DNA of 64,000 nt from contig NZ_CP013251.1 of assembly GCF_001583435.1 (NCBI RefSeq), positions 4,291,215-4,355,214 on the forward strand, in the 5' to 3' direction. The notes below the pieces were generated by a model that worked only from the letters and a program-made list of their open reading frames with translations, was not told the origin of the DNA and did no database searches. The stretch is from Endozoicomonas montiporae CL-33 (GTDB lineage: Bacteria; Pseudomonadota; Gammaproteobacteria; Pseudomonadales; Endozoicomonadaceae). A program made the translations under genes and the position numbers. This document shows positions 53,548 through 62,778 of this stretch, piece by piece (the first letter of the stretch is position 1; every line of letters starts with the position of its first letter).

Positions 53548-54402
53548 TCAGCGTAGATTCTGTATTACGGTACTTAAAGACTGATAATACTTATTAATAA
53601 AGTTAGACAACATCTCGAATGACTGGTTGTATTTGTTGATTGTTTGTTGAAGCTTAGTTGTTTCCAACTGGGATTGACTAGTCAATGCTTCTATCTGTGT
53701 TTTCAAACCCTCAATATTGACTTCCCATTGAGAAGAGTTATGTTCACTGCCTTCAAAAGAGTTAGCCCCAAAGCGATTCCAAACACTTTTAAATTCATTT
53801 GTGAATGTGGTTGTCCCTGTAGTTCCTTTATCAGCTGCTTTCTGTTTTTCATTCTTTGCCTTTACCAGCCAGCTATTCGCTTCTTCTAATCGCTTGTTTT
53901 TCTCTTGAATGGATTCAATCTGCTCACGCAACTGCACCTGAATGATATCAGCCCTGGCTGTCAGAACCGACATAACCAGTGCATCCAGACTAGGTTTGGA
54001 GAAATCCACCTTTTCCCCCAATGTATAAGCATTTATCGTTTGCGCACCTGGACCGATATAATTATCACCCTGCCAGTTTGCAGGATTGCTCACCTGATTC
54101 AGCATTGAGACCGGTGTCTGGACATAGACAAGCTGTTTCGCTGCATCATTCAACTCACCAGCGTATTTCAGGGCATTCAACGTTGATTTATCAACTGCAT
54201 AAAAATGCGTTGGAGTCAGTGAATTACCCTGATCATCGGGATCCGCAAGTGCCATTAACGCTTCTATCTGGGCATCACTGAAACCAGAGGCTCTTAAAGA
54301 GCTTTTTTTACCTTCATTGATGGTGACGGGAGTAGAACCAGTATTTGCTCCAGTAACTCCACCACTTCCTGACCCATCTACTGACGGTGTGCCATCTGCC
54401 AT
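53548..54402 (-). CDS. T3SS needle-tip-like protein (SctA position) with one 36-residue module
   Basis: A 284-residue secreted-type protein in the lcrV position, upstream of the chaperone gene. The N-terminus is Gly/Ser/Thr-rich (1-30). The 36-residue module occupies residues 31-66. Two helical regions follow (about 140-180, QLREQIESIQEKNKRLEEAN, and about 228-284, ending SNFINKYYQSLSTVIQNLR). A paired coiled coil with a C-terminal helix is the architecture of tip proteins (LcrV, IpaD) and of EspA/SseB filaments. Sequence similarity to either is too weak for me to choose. Confidence 0.65.
   Translation of the reverse strand: MADGTPSVDGSGSGGVTGANTGSTPVTINEGKKSSLRASGFSDAQIEALMALADPDDQGNSLTPTHFYAVDKSTLNALKYAGELNDAAKQLVYVQTPVSMLNQVSNPANWQGDNYIGPGAQTINAYTLGEKVDFSKPSLDALVMSVLTARADIIQVQLREQIESIQEKNKRLEEANSWLVKAKNEKQKAADKGTTGTTTFTNEFKSVWNRFGANSFEGSEHNSSQWEVNIEGLKTQIEALTSQSQLETTKLQQTINKYNQSFEMLSNFINKYYQSLSTVIQNLR
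54205..54312 (-). repeat. 36-codon module in the tip-like gene
   Basis: Codons 31-66: GKKSSLRASGF, SDAQIEALMALADPDD and NSLTPTH. It has the same length and register as the modules in SctE and SctB. Confidence 0.8.
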
Positions 54403-54545
54403 CTGAAAAGAACTCCCTGTATTTCGTGCAAGAGATTAATTTCGCACATTACCTTTAATCTAGGTGATTCCTGAAAATTGACACTAAAATCAAATGAGAC
54501 TTCGGTATGAAATCTCATTTTGTTATATTTATTTATTTTTAATTT
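54403..54545 (-). promoter_or_regulatory. AT-rich upstream region of the tip-chaperone-translocator operon
   Basis: This 143-base stretch between the candidate effector gene and the tip-like gene is strongly AT-rich (runs of T and A around 54520-54545). It probably holds the promoter for the leftward translocator operon. I see no certain -35/-10 pair. Confidence 0.35.
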
Positions 54546-56252
54546 CTAAATTTTTTCCTTTTTAAAGCGAGGCTGAACGTTAACAATATCACCCACTATT
54601 TTCTTCTGAGCTGCTGTAATGAAATCACTAAAATAAAGGCTGGCAATAAATAAAGCTCCCGGGAGCGCATCATCAACTGACAATTTTTTGTGCGCTACCC
54701 TCAAGATTGTATCAGCATCTTGCTCACTACAGCTCTTGTTACCCATTTTTTCAATCAGCTCTGCTCTCAATAAGAAATAGTGCCGCCTGTTCGTTAAGTT
54801 ATCTATATCAATTGGGCTGTTTGGCCCGACACTCACACCACCGCTTCCATCTGTCCGATCATTATGTCCAGTACCATTTGTTTTTGCAGTTTTATTCGGC
54901 GTATTTGGCTTGGGAGCAACCGCTGGTGGCTGTTTGACTGCACGTCGATCCAAACGTTCATCAATAGCCGCAATATGCACTTTAATAACTTTTTTAGCTC
55001 TGGGCGGTAGGCCCTCCTGATTCATGAATATCTCAGCAGTAGATTTATAGCCTCTTAGCTTCTCATCATCAAGATCAGGTAAGTTATCAAGCATATCCTC
55101 TGTAGCTATATGCATTTCATCCAGCAATTCTTCTTCAAATCGTTCGTCGTCAACCCCTTCTGGTTTCATAGCGGCTTTTTTCACAACATTGAAAATGCTC
55201 GATACAGCTTCCCAGCCTTCACGATTTTGGGGATCAAACCCGGCCTTTGAAAATAAGGGGGCCAATATACTGGCAATATTATCAGATCGACTTCCTTCGC
55301 CATTAATCACTTGCTCTTCAATTCTGGCAATATCCTGTGGATCTATTCTTTTCCCTCTTACAATTTTATCTTTCAATTTATCCAACTCATCACCCCGATC
55401 TGATGATTTTATAAAGCCAGTGTTCTCTACAGCCAGAAAATCGTTCTTCGGCACACGAGGTTGAGCAGTATCATCGGGTTGAGCAGTATCATCGTCTTTT
55501 TTCTTTTTGGATTCTGCAGATGGCGGAGGTGGCGCATTCTGAGGACCGTCATCAGCATAAAGGAAAGCCATTGACATTGATAACATCATGACACCCGTCG
55601 CATAAAAAGGTGCGCCTATGGGAAATGTCAAAGCACCACCAATAATCATAGCGGCTCCAATAACGCCGCCAATGGTGAACTTTTTATGAGGTATTTTATC
55701 GATAAAAGAGAGTTCTTTTTTCAGCCCGGCTTCAATTTCTTTCTCTCGTTCAGTATCCGGATCATTACCAACTTCTTCTGTCGAAGTAATTTCCACATTT
55801 CTTCTTGCAGACTGAACAGGAGGCTCTTCACCTGTGTGAGAAGCTGTTGCAGGTAACCGGCTATCCGATTCATCACTCAAACGTGCCTGCTTGGAAGGTG
55901 TAGCACCATCAATCGGCTTAGGCACATCATCAGGATGTTTTCTTTTTAAGTGCTTATTCATCAGAGTATCTAGATCAGCATCAGAACCATAGCCTTCATC
56001 TTCAGACCCAGAGCCAAACCCCTCAGGATCAAGGCTCTCGTTGGAATTAGTTGCATGACGTTCTTGAATTCGCCGCGTTGGAGGACTGTTGTCACCCTGA
56101 CTTCTGGCTCTTCGGACAACAGGCTTGCCTCGCGCAGACTTAACTTTGCTGCTGCCGAGCTTTCCGACGCCTTCTCTCTGGGGTCCCTCCGGATCTAAAG
56201 AGCCACCTGGTTGACGGGGTCCCGTTGGTCCGCCTGAATATCCTATTCCCAT
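54546..56252 (-). CDS. Large Pro/Ser-rich membrane-associated protein; candidate T3SS effector
   Basis: A 568-residue protein that I do not recognise. The first 180 residues are disordered, rich in Gly, Ser, Pro, Arg and Asp, with a repeated SLDPEG (residues 18-23 and 73-78) and a basic cluster KHLKRKHPDD (100-109). A hydrophobic hairpin-like region spans about 193-232 (TIGGVIGAAMIIGGALTFPI, then FYATGVMMLSMSMAFLY). A Pro/Lys-rich linker with DDTAQP repeated follows, then a helical C-terminal half. It is upstream of, and on the same strand as, the tip-chaperone-translocator genes, with a 143-base AT-rich gap. A secreted membrane-inserted effector is plausible but unproven. Confidence 0.6.
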   Translation of the reverse strand: MGIGYSGGPTGPRQPGGSLDPEGPQREGVGKLGSSKVKSARGKPVVRRARSQGDNSPPTRRIQERHATNSNESLDPEGFGSGSEDEGYGSDADLDTLMNKHLKRKHPDDVPKPIDGATPSKQARLSDESDSRLPATASHTGEEPPVQSARRNVEITSTEEVGNDPDTEREKEIEAGLKKELSFIDKIPHKKFTIGGVIGAAMIIGGALTFPIGAPFYATGVMMLSMSMAFLYADDGPQNAPPPPSAESKKKKDDDTAQPDDTAQPRVPKNDFLAVENTGFIKSSDRGDELDKLKDKIVRGKRIDPQDIARIEEQVINGEGSRSDNIASILAPLFSKAGFDPQNREGWEAVSSIFNVVKKAAMKPEGVDDERFEEELLDEMHIATEDMLDNLPDLDDEKLRGYKSTAEIFMNQEGLPPRAKKVIKVHIAAIDERLDRRAVKQPPAVAPKPNTPNKTAKTNGTGHNDRTDGSGGVSVGPNSPIDIDNLTNRRHYFLLRAELIEKMGNKSCSEQDADTILRVAHKKLSVDDALPGALFIASLYFSDFITAAQKKIVGDIVNVQPRFKKEKI

Positions 56253-56335
56253 AAAAAGCCGGTTCCAAAGTTCCTTTTTCTTATACTTGATAAAGTCTAG
56301 TTTATTTATATCTGCACTATCGGCACGTAGCAGCT

Positions 56336-57016
56336 ATGCAAAGACTCTATGTCGCCATCTATTCCGGACTCACCAGTCAAACAGGTAAAGCCCCCTTGCT
56401 CGAAATACTCTATATAATAGCCATCACTGTAGAAGCCATGTCCGGAGCCATAGCCGCTGGCAAAAAGCAGATGGATCCTTTTGGCATACTCATCATTGCC
56501 TGTGTCACCGCATTTGGCGGCGGTACCTTGCGGGATCTCGTTCTCGATAATCACCCGCTGGTCTGGGTTGGCCGGCCCGACTTTTTGATTATTACCTGTT
56601 CAGCTGCTTTACTGATCATCCTGGTTCGCCCATGGATTAAATACCTGACAGAAGCTTTCCTGGTTCTGGATGCCATAGGGCTGATCACGTTCAGTATTAT
56701 TGGCGCACAAAAGACCCTTCAACTGGGTCACAGCTATCTAATCGCCAGTATTATGGCGGTATTTACCGGGGCTTTTGGCGGCGTTATCAGAGATATTCTC
56801 TGCAATCAGGTACCACTGGTTTTCAGAAAGGAGTTGTATGGAAGTATCTCCTTTTTGGCAGCATGGATGTTTCTGGGTCTGACCATGACATCACTATCAA
56901 TGACAGCTTGCATAGTCATGACACTGATTACAGGTTTCGCCTTACGGATACTGGCTATCACCATGAATCTTGAGCTGCCCAAATTTAATTTCGATGATCA
57001 GAATAAAAAAGGCTGA
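56336..57016 (+). CDS. TRIC/YicG-family (UPF0126) membrane channel
   Basis: A 226-residue membrane protein with seven hydrophobic helices arranged as two repeats. Each repeat carries the glycine-rich motif: AFGGGTLRDLVLDNHP in the first and AFGGVIRDILCNQVPLVF in the second. These proteins are bacterial relatives of trimeric intracellular cation channels and conduct monovalent cations. Most relatives begin at the LLEILYIIAITVEAMSGA segment, so a TTG about 20 codons in is an alternative start. It diverges from the candidate effector gene. Confidence 0.85.
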   Translation: MQRLYVAIYSGLTSQTGKAPLLEILYIIAITVEAMSGAIAAGKKQMDPFGILIIACVTAFGGGTLRDLVLDNHPLVWVGRPDFLIITCSAALLIILVRPWIKYLTEAFLVLDAIGLITFSIIGAQKTLQLGHSYLIASIMAVFTGAFGGVIRDILCNQVPLVFRKELYGSISFLAAWMFLGLTMTSLSMTACIVMTLITGFALRILAITMNLELPKFNFDDQNKKG

Positions 57017-57024
57017 AAGACGTT

Positions 57025-58047
57025 ATGAAAATGCCTTACGTATTAGTTCCACTGCTGCTTTCATTTAAACTACTGGCAGCCCCCGTACCGAACAAGGACA
57101 CTATTCATCTTTCATTGCTGCCCTTCTTTTCTTCCGCTGCTGTATTTATTGCCAAAGAAAAAGGCTGCTTTCGGGAGGAAAATCTCGATGTTGAATTCAT
57201 ACACGCGGGGGCTGCCCAGAACGTCGCTTTGTCCGTTGCTTCAGGAGAAGCCGATATAGGCGTAACCGCCCTGACCGCTGGCTTTTATAACCTTGCCGGT
57301 AAAGGCGAACTGAAAATCATTGCCGGTCAGTACCAGGAGAAAAAAGGCTGGCCCGGTTCCACCTTCTTAGCCTGCAACACAGCCTATGAAAAAGGCCTGA
57401 CTTCCCCTGAGATGACAATTCACCACAGCATGGGCATTACCCAGACCGGTTCAACTTTCCACCGCTGGTTCGGTGCCATGGCCGATAGACAGGGAGAAAC
57501 GCTGGACAATAACCTTCTTATTCGTCTACAAACCGTTCCTGCAATGATCGCCGCCCTAAACTCCTGTCAGGTGGATAGCATCACTATGATGTCGCAAGTT
57601 GCCTACAAACTTTCCAGTGAAAATAAAGCCCACATCATCGGCAGAGTGTCAGACTACAGCCCCGGACAAATGGGTATAGTCTTTGCGTCTCCCCGGTCGA
57701 TCAAAAATCAACCGGACAAAATTCAACGCTTTTTGAACGCCTACAAAAAAGCCAGTCAGATTTACTTTGACACGCTGATAACCGGTGATAATAACAATGA
57801 AAAACAAGCTCTATTGTCACGAATCAATCAATACCTGACTCCCAAACTACCAGAAAATCTACTCCCTGAAGCCGTAGTTTATCTGGACAGAAGCGCCCGG
57901 CCCGATATTCCATCCATGCAGGAAAATCTGAACTGGTATCAGCAACAGGGACTCGTCAATAAAAAGTACAACCTCGACGAGATGCTGGCTCTGGAGCTGC
58001 TGAACAATCCCGATAAAATCCCGGTAACCAATGGAAAACTGCCTTGA
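57025..58047 (+). CDS. ABC transporter substrate-binding protein (NitT/TauT or SsuA type)
   Basis: A 340-residue periplasmic protein with a signal peptide (residues 1-18). It has the family pattern HLSLLPFFSSAAVFIAKEKG, then NVALSVASGEADIGVTALTA and a GSTFHRWF segment in the second lobe. It is the first gene of a three-gene importer for small organic anions, sulfonates or pyrimidine-like thiamine precursors. Substrate specificity cannot be deduced. The next gene begins 17 bases before this one ends. Confidence 0.83.
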   Translation: MKMPYVLVPLLLSFKLLAAPVPNKDTIHLSLLPFFSSAAVFIAKEKGCFREENLDVEFIHAGAAQNVALSVASGEADIGVTALTAGFYNLAGKGELKIIAGQYQEKKGWPGSTFLACNTAYEKGLTSPEMTIHHSMGITQTGSTFHRWFGAMADRQGETLDNNLLIRLQTVPAMIAALNSCQVDSITMMSQVAYKLSSENKAHIIGRVSDYSPGQMGIVFASPRSIKNQPDKIQRFLNAYKKASQIYFDTLITGDNNNEKQALLSRINQYLTPKLPENLLPEAVVYLDRSARPDIPSMQENLNWYQQQGLVNKKYNLDEMLALELLNNPDKIPVTNGKLP

Positions 58048-58768
58048 AATATCGAACCTGAGCTTTGCCTATTCAAAGCAGCAGGTTCTGACTGATATCA
58101 GCTTCAGCCAGAAAAGGTCTGAGTTTCTGGGCATAGTAGGAGAATCAGGCTGCGGCAAGTCCACCCTTCTGCGTCTGATCAATCAGCTGTTACAACCCGA
58201 TGAAGGCAGTATCCAGCGTTATGGACTGTCATCCATACTGTTTCAGGACGATCGTCTTCTGCCCTGGAAAACCTGCAGGGAAAACGTCAGGCTTGCAATG
58301 TCTCAGCAACCACCAAAGCATCACGACGGCACAAAACAGATAACATCACTGTTTAAAAAGCTCAGAATCCCTGAAGTCAGACATCAGTACCCACACCACT
58401 TATCAGGCGGTATGCGTCAACGGGTTGCTTTGGCAAGAGCCCTGATAAGCCAGCCCGATTTACTGCTTCTCGATGAACCTTTTGCAGCCGTTGATCATTT
58501 CACCCGACAGACGCTCATATCTGAATTGCTTTGTGAGCTTAAACAGCTCCGGAAAACCCGTCCTGTCTCAATGATTCTGGTCACACACAATATCGACGAA
58601 GCGCTGTTTCTCTGCGACAGAATACTTATTTTGGGAAAAAATCCGGCGACTATTCAACATTCACTGGACGTTCCAGAACTGCCTGCGGACTGGCAAACCT
58701 TCTACCAGTCAAACGACGCTACCAGACTGAAACTAAACACTCTCAGTCTTCTGGAAGATCTGCAGTAA
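58031..58768 (+). CDS. ABC transporter ATP-binding protein
   Basis: A 245-residue ATPase. Walker A is GIVGESGCGKSTLLRLINQL, the Q-loop region SSILFQDDRLLPWKT, the ABC signature LSGGMRQRVALARAL, Walker B LLLLDEPFAAVDH and the switch histidine is in LVTHNIDEAL. It fits the NitT/TauT/SsuB group. It overlaps the binding-protein gene by 17 bases and meets the permease gene at TAATG. Confidence 0.93.
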   Translation: MENCLEISNLSFAYSKQQVLTDISFSQKRSEFLGIVGESGCGKSTLLRLINQLLQPDEGSIQRYGLSSILFQDDRLLPWKTCRENVRLAMSQQPPKHHDGTKQITSLFKKLRIPEVRHQYPHHLSGGMRQRVALARALISQPDLLLLDEPFAAVDHFTRQTLISELLCELKQLRKTRPVSMILVTHNIDEALFLCDRILILGKNPATIQHSLDVPELPADWQTFYQSNDATRLKLNTLSLLEDLQ

Positions 58769-59535
58769 TGAGTTTGAAATCAGTTGTGAAGGCACACTCA
58801 CCACTGATGAACCTTGTTGCAACGAGTATCATTCTTCTTTTGTGGCAGGCGGGCTGTGAAGCAGGGGTCATCAACACCACGTTTATGCCTTCCCCACTCA
58901 CAATCACAGAAACATTATTTGAAGAAATCGTTTACGGTGAGCTGCTTCAGCATTTAAAGGCTTCTCTGATTCGTCTGTTGACGGGCGCATCATGCGGCAT
59001 TCTTTTTGGTTTACTGGCAGGTCTGGCTGTGCATCTTTCCAGAGTCGCTCGCTCGGTTCTTTCTCCCTGGGTTTCCAGCCTGTTTGCCGTGCCAAAAATT
59101 GCCCTGTTACCGTTATTAGTGATCTGGCTGGGAACCGGTGAAAGCAGCCGCCTTGCCATGATTGCACTGGGTATCGCGCTACCTACCGCCATTTATACGT
59201 GGAACTCGCTGGATCAGGTGAATGACAAATGGGTGGAACTGGGGCAATCGCTCAGGCTGTCCCGCTTACAAATGGTTTACCACATCCTGTTACCCGCAGC
59301 ATTACCCAACATTCTGACGGGCATTCGCCTGTCCATCACTATTGGCATCATTTTACTAACCGCCGCCGAAATGCTGGGTTCATCGACAGGGATAGGCTTT
59401 TATCTAATGAACGCCGGACATCTGGCTCTGGTTGAACAAATGATGTCAGCAGTGGTTGTACTGATAATAATGGCAAACAGTTGCAACCTGTTGCTGGCAC
59501 AACTCAGTCGCTACCTTCTCGGATGGATGGAATGA
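58768..59535 (+). CDS. ABC transporter permease (BPD type, NitT/TauT/SsuC group)
   Basis: A 255-residue inner-membrane protein with six hydrophobic helices. The coupling (EAA-like) segment is WVELGQSLRLSRLQMVYHIL followed by LPAALPNILTGIRLS, typical of this group. Together with the two preceding genes it makes a complete importer, with a one-base start/stop overlap upstream. Confidence 0.92.
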   Translation: MSLKSVVKAHSPLMNLVATSIILLLWQAGCEAGVINTTFMPSPLTITETLFEEIVYGELLQHLKASLIRLLTGASCGILFGLLAGLAVHLSRVARSVLSPWVSSLFAVPKIALLPLLVIWLGTGESSRLAMIALGIALPTAIYTWNSLDQVNDKWVELGQSLRLSRLQMVYHILLPAALPNILTGIRLSITIGIILLTAAEMLGSSTGIGFYLMNAGHLALVEQMMSAVVVLIIMANSCNLLLAQLSRYLLGWME

Positions 59536-59560
59536 CGAAGATTATTTCGCAAATACCCAT

Positions 59561-59566
59561 TATAAT
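59561..59566 (+). promoter_or_regulatory. Likely -10 box for ppa
   Basis: TATAAT, 33 bases ahead of the ppa ATG, is a perfect sigma-70 -10 hexamer. The -35 region is poor. Confidence 0.45.
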
Positions 59567-59598
59567 GTCGGTTTTTAACTAGAAGCCTGATCAGAAAC

Positions 59599-60126
59599 AT
59601 GAGCTACGCAAACATTCCAGCGGGCAAAAGCCTTCCAGAAGACATCTTCGTCGCCATTGAAATACCAGCCAATGCATCCCCCATTAAATACGAAATCGAC
59701 AAAGATATTGACGCTCTCATGGTTGATCGCTTTATGGCGACCCCCATGTTTTATCCAGCCAACTATGGCTATATCCCACAAACTCTGGCCGATGATGGCG
59801 ACCCGTTGGATGTACTGGTCGTAACCCCTTATCCGGTGGTTCCCGGTTCAGTCATTCGTTGCCGTGCCGTGGGTATGCTGAATATGTCCGACGAAAGTGG
59901 TCAGGACGAAAAGCTGATCGCCGTCCCTCACGACAAGCTGACCCCTGTCTACAAAGACGTGCAGGAGTACACCGACCTTCCTCCCCTGCTGATTCAGCAA
60001 ATCGAGCATTTCTTTGAAAATTACAAAGATCTGGAAACCGGCAAGTGGGTTAAAATTGATGGCTGGAAAGGGCGCGAAGCAGCCTTCGAAGTCATCAAAC
60101 AGTCCGCAGCCAATTATAAAGGCTAA
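59599..60126 (+). CDS. ppa: Inorganic pyrophosphatase
   Basis: A 175-residue family I pyrophosphatase that hydrolyses PPi to phosphate in the cytoplasm and so drives biosynthetic reactions forward. It has [38 protein letters not shown] (metal-binding Asp residues) and VPHDKLTP. The length equals that of the E. coli enzyme. It has its own promoter. Confidence 0.95.
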   Translation: MSYANIPAGKSLPEDIFVAIEIPANASPIKYEIDKDIDALMVDRFMATPMFYPANYGYIPQTLADDGDPLDVLVVTPYPVVPGSVIRCRAVGMLNMSDESGQDEKLIAVPHDKLTPVYKDVQEYTDLPPLLIQQIEHFFENYKDLETGKWVKIDGWKGREAAFEVIKQSAANYKG

Positions 60127-60241
60127 AGAAACTCACACCCGTGGCAGAGGCATCCTTTGCCACGACTTGCAGACCGACTTGCAAGCAGGGCATTAGCTTC
60201 CACAATTAAAGGACTCCAACATCAATAAAAGCCTTTATCGA
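60127..60241. other. Spacer between ppa and dsbD with a hairpin
   Basis: CGTGGCA and TGCCACG (near 60140-60163) form a seven-pair stem, and CTTGCA/TGCAAG a second, weaker one. They may be terminator-like structures without a T-run. No gene is visible. Confidence 0.35.
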
Positions 60242-62083
60242 ATGTCCGGAATATCACTCACATTATCAAATAAAGCAACTGTGCCTTCAAAAGCGCACTT
60301 GTTTCTATTTATGTTCCTGTTTCTGTTCAGCTGTCTGGTGCGTGCAGAAGGCTTCCAGAATCTGATCAGCCAGCCATCTTCAGGCCAGCAGGCGTTTATT
60401 CCCGTTGAAGAAGCTTTTCAGTTGTCCGGTGAAATTCGAGACAATCAGGCTCTGATCCATTTTGTTGTGACTCCGGGTCATTACCTCTATAAAAAGCGCT
60501 TTAACTTCGCAGCCCGGCATGCAGACCTCTCTCTGGGTGAAGCAACATTCCCCTCTGGTAAAGAAAAATACGACGAAAACTTCGACGAAATTCTGGAAGT
60601 CTTTGACCGCGATATCACCATACAACTCCCCGTCAACACTTCTCAGGAACTGCTGGAAATTGATGTCCGTTTTCAGGGGTGTGCCGAGGCAGGGCTCTGT
60701 TATCCACCGCACACCAAAACGTTAATACTTGCCGGTTCTGATAGCTCCCCGACATCAGGGACGACCATCAGCCCGACAACCATTAACACTTCAGAAAACT
60801 ATGAAACCAACCTGTTCGAAAAGAGTTTTTTCACTTCGCTACTGCTCTTTCTACTGGCAGGCATTGGTCTGACATTTACTCCCTGCGTTCTGCCTATGGT
60901 GCCTATTCTGTCGAGCATATTGGTGGGAAATTACTCTGCATCACGTCCGAAGGTCATCAGCCTGACGCTCGCTTATATCCTGAGCATGTCCCTGACCTTT
61001 GCTGCGGCAGGTACTCTGATGGGACTTTTTGGTGCCAGTCTCAACCTACAGGCAAAACTGCAATCACCATGGCTGATCGGTCCTTTTGCTGCCCTGTTTG
61101 TTCTTCTGGCCTTGAGCATGTTCGGACTTTATGAGTTGCAACTGCCTGAAAAACTACGCAATAAACTGGGTAACGCCGGACAATCCCAGGGCAGCCTGAC
61201 CGGAGCACTGATAATGGGTGTTCTGTCTGCTCTGGTTGTCTCCCCTTGTGTATCTGCTCCTCTCGCCGGCGCGCTTATCTACATAGGCACAACCGGTGAC
61301 GCCCTGCTAGGCGGGCTATCACTGTTTGCTCTGGGTTTAGGCATGGGGTTACCGCTGTTGCTCATTGGTATTGGGGGGCGTCACCTGCTGCCCAAAGCAG
61401 GGCAATGGATGGATTCCGTAAAAGTCTTCTTCGGTTTTTTACTGCTGTTTGTTGCTATCTGGATGATCGAAAGAATCATTCCCGGCTATCTCACACTGCT
61501 TCTCTGGGGAAGCCTCTTCGCAGGCGCAGGTGTAAAGCTAGGCGCTATGAATTTCCAACCCAAACAAGGCTGGGCAATAATCCGCCAGTCTCTGGGTATT
61601 ATTTTTCTGATTTATGGAGCCTGCCTCATAGTAGGTGCAGCCCGTGGAAACACTGACCCTTTACAGCCACTCGCAACCACTACTTTCACCAACCCTGCTT
61701 CTTCAAACAGTGGGTTAACCTTCACCAAAACCCAGTCCATTACAGAACTTAACAATTTATTACAGCAGGCAAAAAACCAACAACAACCGGTCATGGTGGA
61801 TGTTTATGCAGACTGGTGCCTGTCCTGCAAAGTCATGGAGCGCACCGTCTTTCCTGATCCGGCAGTACAACCATTGCTTCAGCAGCTGCAGTTAATCAAG
61901 CTTGATGTTACCGACAATTCCCGCCAGCATCAGGTCTGGCTGAATGATTATCAGTTGTTTGGCCCTCCAGCCCTGCTATTTTTTGACCTCTCGGGACAGG
62001 AATTGAGCCAGCTCAGAAGCCTTGGTGAAATACAGGCTCCTGCGCTGGCTGGAAAACTGGAAAATCTATTGTCCGTCCAGTAA
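60242..62083 (+). CDS. dsbD: Thiol:disulfide interchange protein DsbD
   Basis: A 613-residue inner-membrane reductase that carries electrons from cytoplasmic thioredoxin to periplasmic DsbC/DsbG and cytochrome c maturation. The N-terminal periplasmic alpha domain has the redox pair in FQGCAEAGLCYPP. The eight-helix centre has LTFTPCVLPMVPILSS and LVVSPCVSAPLAGAL (its two redox cysteines). The C-terminal thioredoxin-like domain has DVYADWCLSCKVME (CxxC). An export signal lies at about residues 16-36. All six catalytic cysteines are present. ATG chosen at 60242; an in-frame later start would shorten the signal. Confidence 0.94.
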   Translation: MSGISLTLSNKATVPSKAHLFLFMFLFLFSCLVRAEGFQNLISQPSSGQQAFIPVEEAFQLSGEIRDNQALIHFVVTPGHYLYKKRFNFAARHADLSLGEATFPSGKEKYDENFDEILEVFDRDITIQLPVNTSQELLEIDVRFQGCAEAGLCYPPHTKTLILAGSDSSPTSGTTISPTTINTSENYETNLFEKSFFTSLLLFLLAGIGLTFTPCVLPMVPILSSILVGNYSASRPKVISLTLAYILSMSLTFAAAGTLMGLFGASLNLQAKLQSPWLIGPFAALFVLLALSMFGLYELQLPEKLRNKLGNAGQSQGSLTGALIMGVLSALVVSPCVSAPLAGALIYIGTTGDALLGGLSLFALGLGMGLPLLLIGIGGRHLLPKAGQWMDSVKVFFGFLLLFVAIWMIERIIPGYLTLLLWGSLFAGAGVKLGAMNFQPKQGWAIIRQSLGIIFLIYGACLIVGAARGNTDPLQPLATTTFTNPASSNSGLTFTKTQSITELNNLLQQAKNQQQPVMVDVYADWCLSCKVMERTVFPDPAVQPLLQQLQLIKLDVTDNSRQHQVWLNDYQLFGPPALLFFDLSGQELSQLRSLGEIQAPALAGKLENLLSVQ

Positions 62084-62227
62084 CAAACTGAAACAGTTCG
62101 CTGAATAAATTTCATGCTACAAATTAGCTGAAATGCTTCGTAACTGTCATTAACGCACCGTAACAAGCACGAACTGGACGATTTTCTAACATTACGGCAC
62201 AATGCAATGCGATTGTGAGAGGAATAC

Positions 62228-62671
62228 ATGGCAAGCATACTTGTACTCAACGGCCCAAACCTTAACCTGCTCGGAAAACGAGAGCCAGGGGTTTATGGTG
62301 CAACCACTTTGAAACAGATCAACCAGAATTTGGAGACACTGGCGAACAGTCAGGGGCACCAGCTGGAGTCCTTTCAGAGTAATGCCGAGCATGAGCTGAT
62401 TGAGCGTATTCATCAGGCTGGCGAACAAGGCGTTGATTTTATCATTATCAATCCTGCCGCCTATACCCATACAAGTGTTGCTATTCGAGATGCCGTTCTG
62501 GGTGTTTCCATCCCATTCGTTGAAGTGCATCTCTCCAATATCCATCGCCGTGAACCTTTCCGTCATCATTCCTATTTCAGCGATATCGCCGAAGGCGTTA
62601 TTGCCGGACTGGGGCCCAAAGGTTATGAACTGGCTCTGAGTTATGCTCTTGAGCAAATAACCCGACAGTAA
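62228..62671 (+). CDS. aroQ: Type II 3-dehydroquinate dehydratase
   Basis: A 147-residue type II dehydroquinase of the shikimate pathway that forms a dodecamer. [20 protein letters not shown] carries the catalytic Arg and Tyr, [18 protein letters not shown] the substrate-binding region, and [20 protein letters not shown] the catalytic His. The adjacency aroQ-accB-accC is conserved in many gammaproteobacteria. The ribosome site is gagagg. Confidence 0.95.
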   Translation: MASILVLNGPNLNLLGKREPGVYGATTLKQINQNLETLANSQGHQLESFQSNAEHELIERIHQAGEQGVDFIIINPAAYTHTSVAIRDAVLGVSIPFVEVHLSNIHRREPFRHHSYFSDIAEGVIAGLGPKGYELALSYALEQITRQ

Positions 62672-62778
62672 GACAAACAAGAACAATGAATTCGAGCTTT
62701 CGACCGGGCACATCCCGTCCAACTCGTACCCCTTTCAACCCTTGGCAAAGCCTGCCAAACAGAATTTGAGATTGAACC

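Noticed and set aside
56306..56554. An 82-codon minus-strand frame at the start of the TRIC-type channel gene.
   Set aside because: Opposite the conserved channel gene, with no features of its own.
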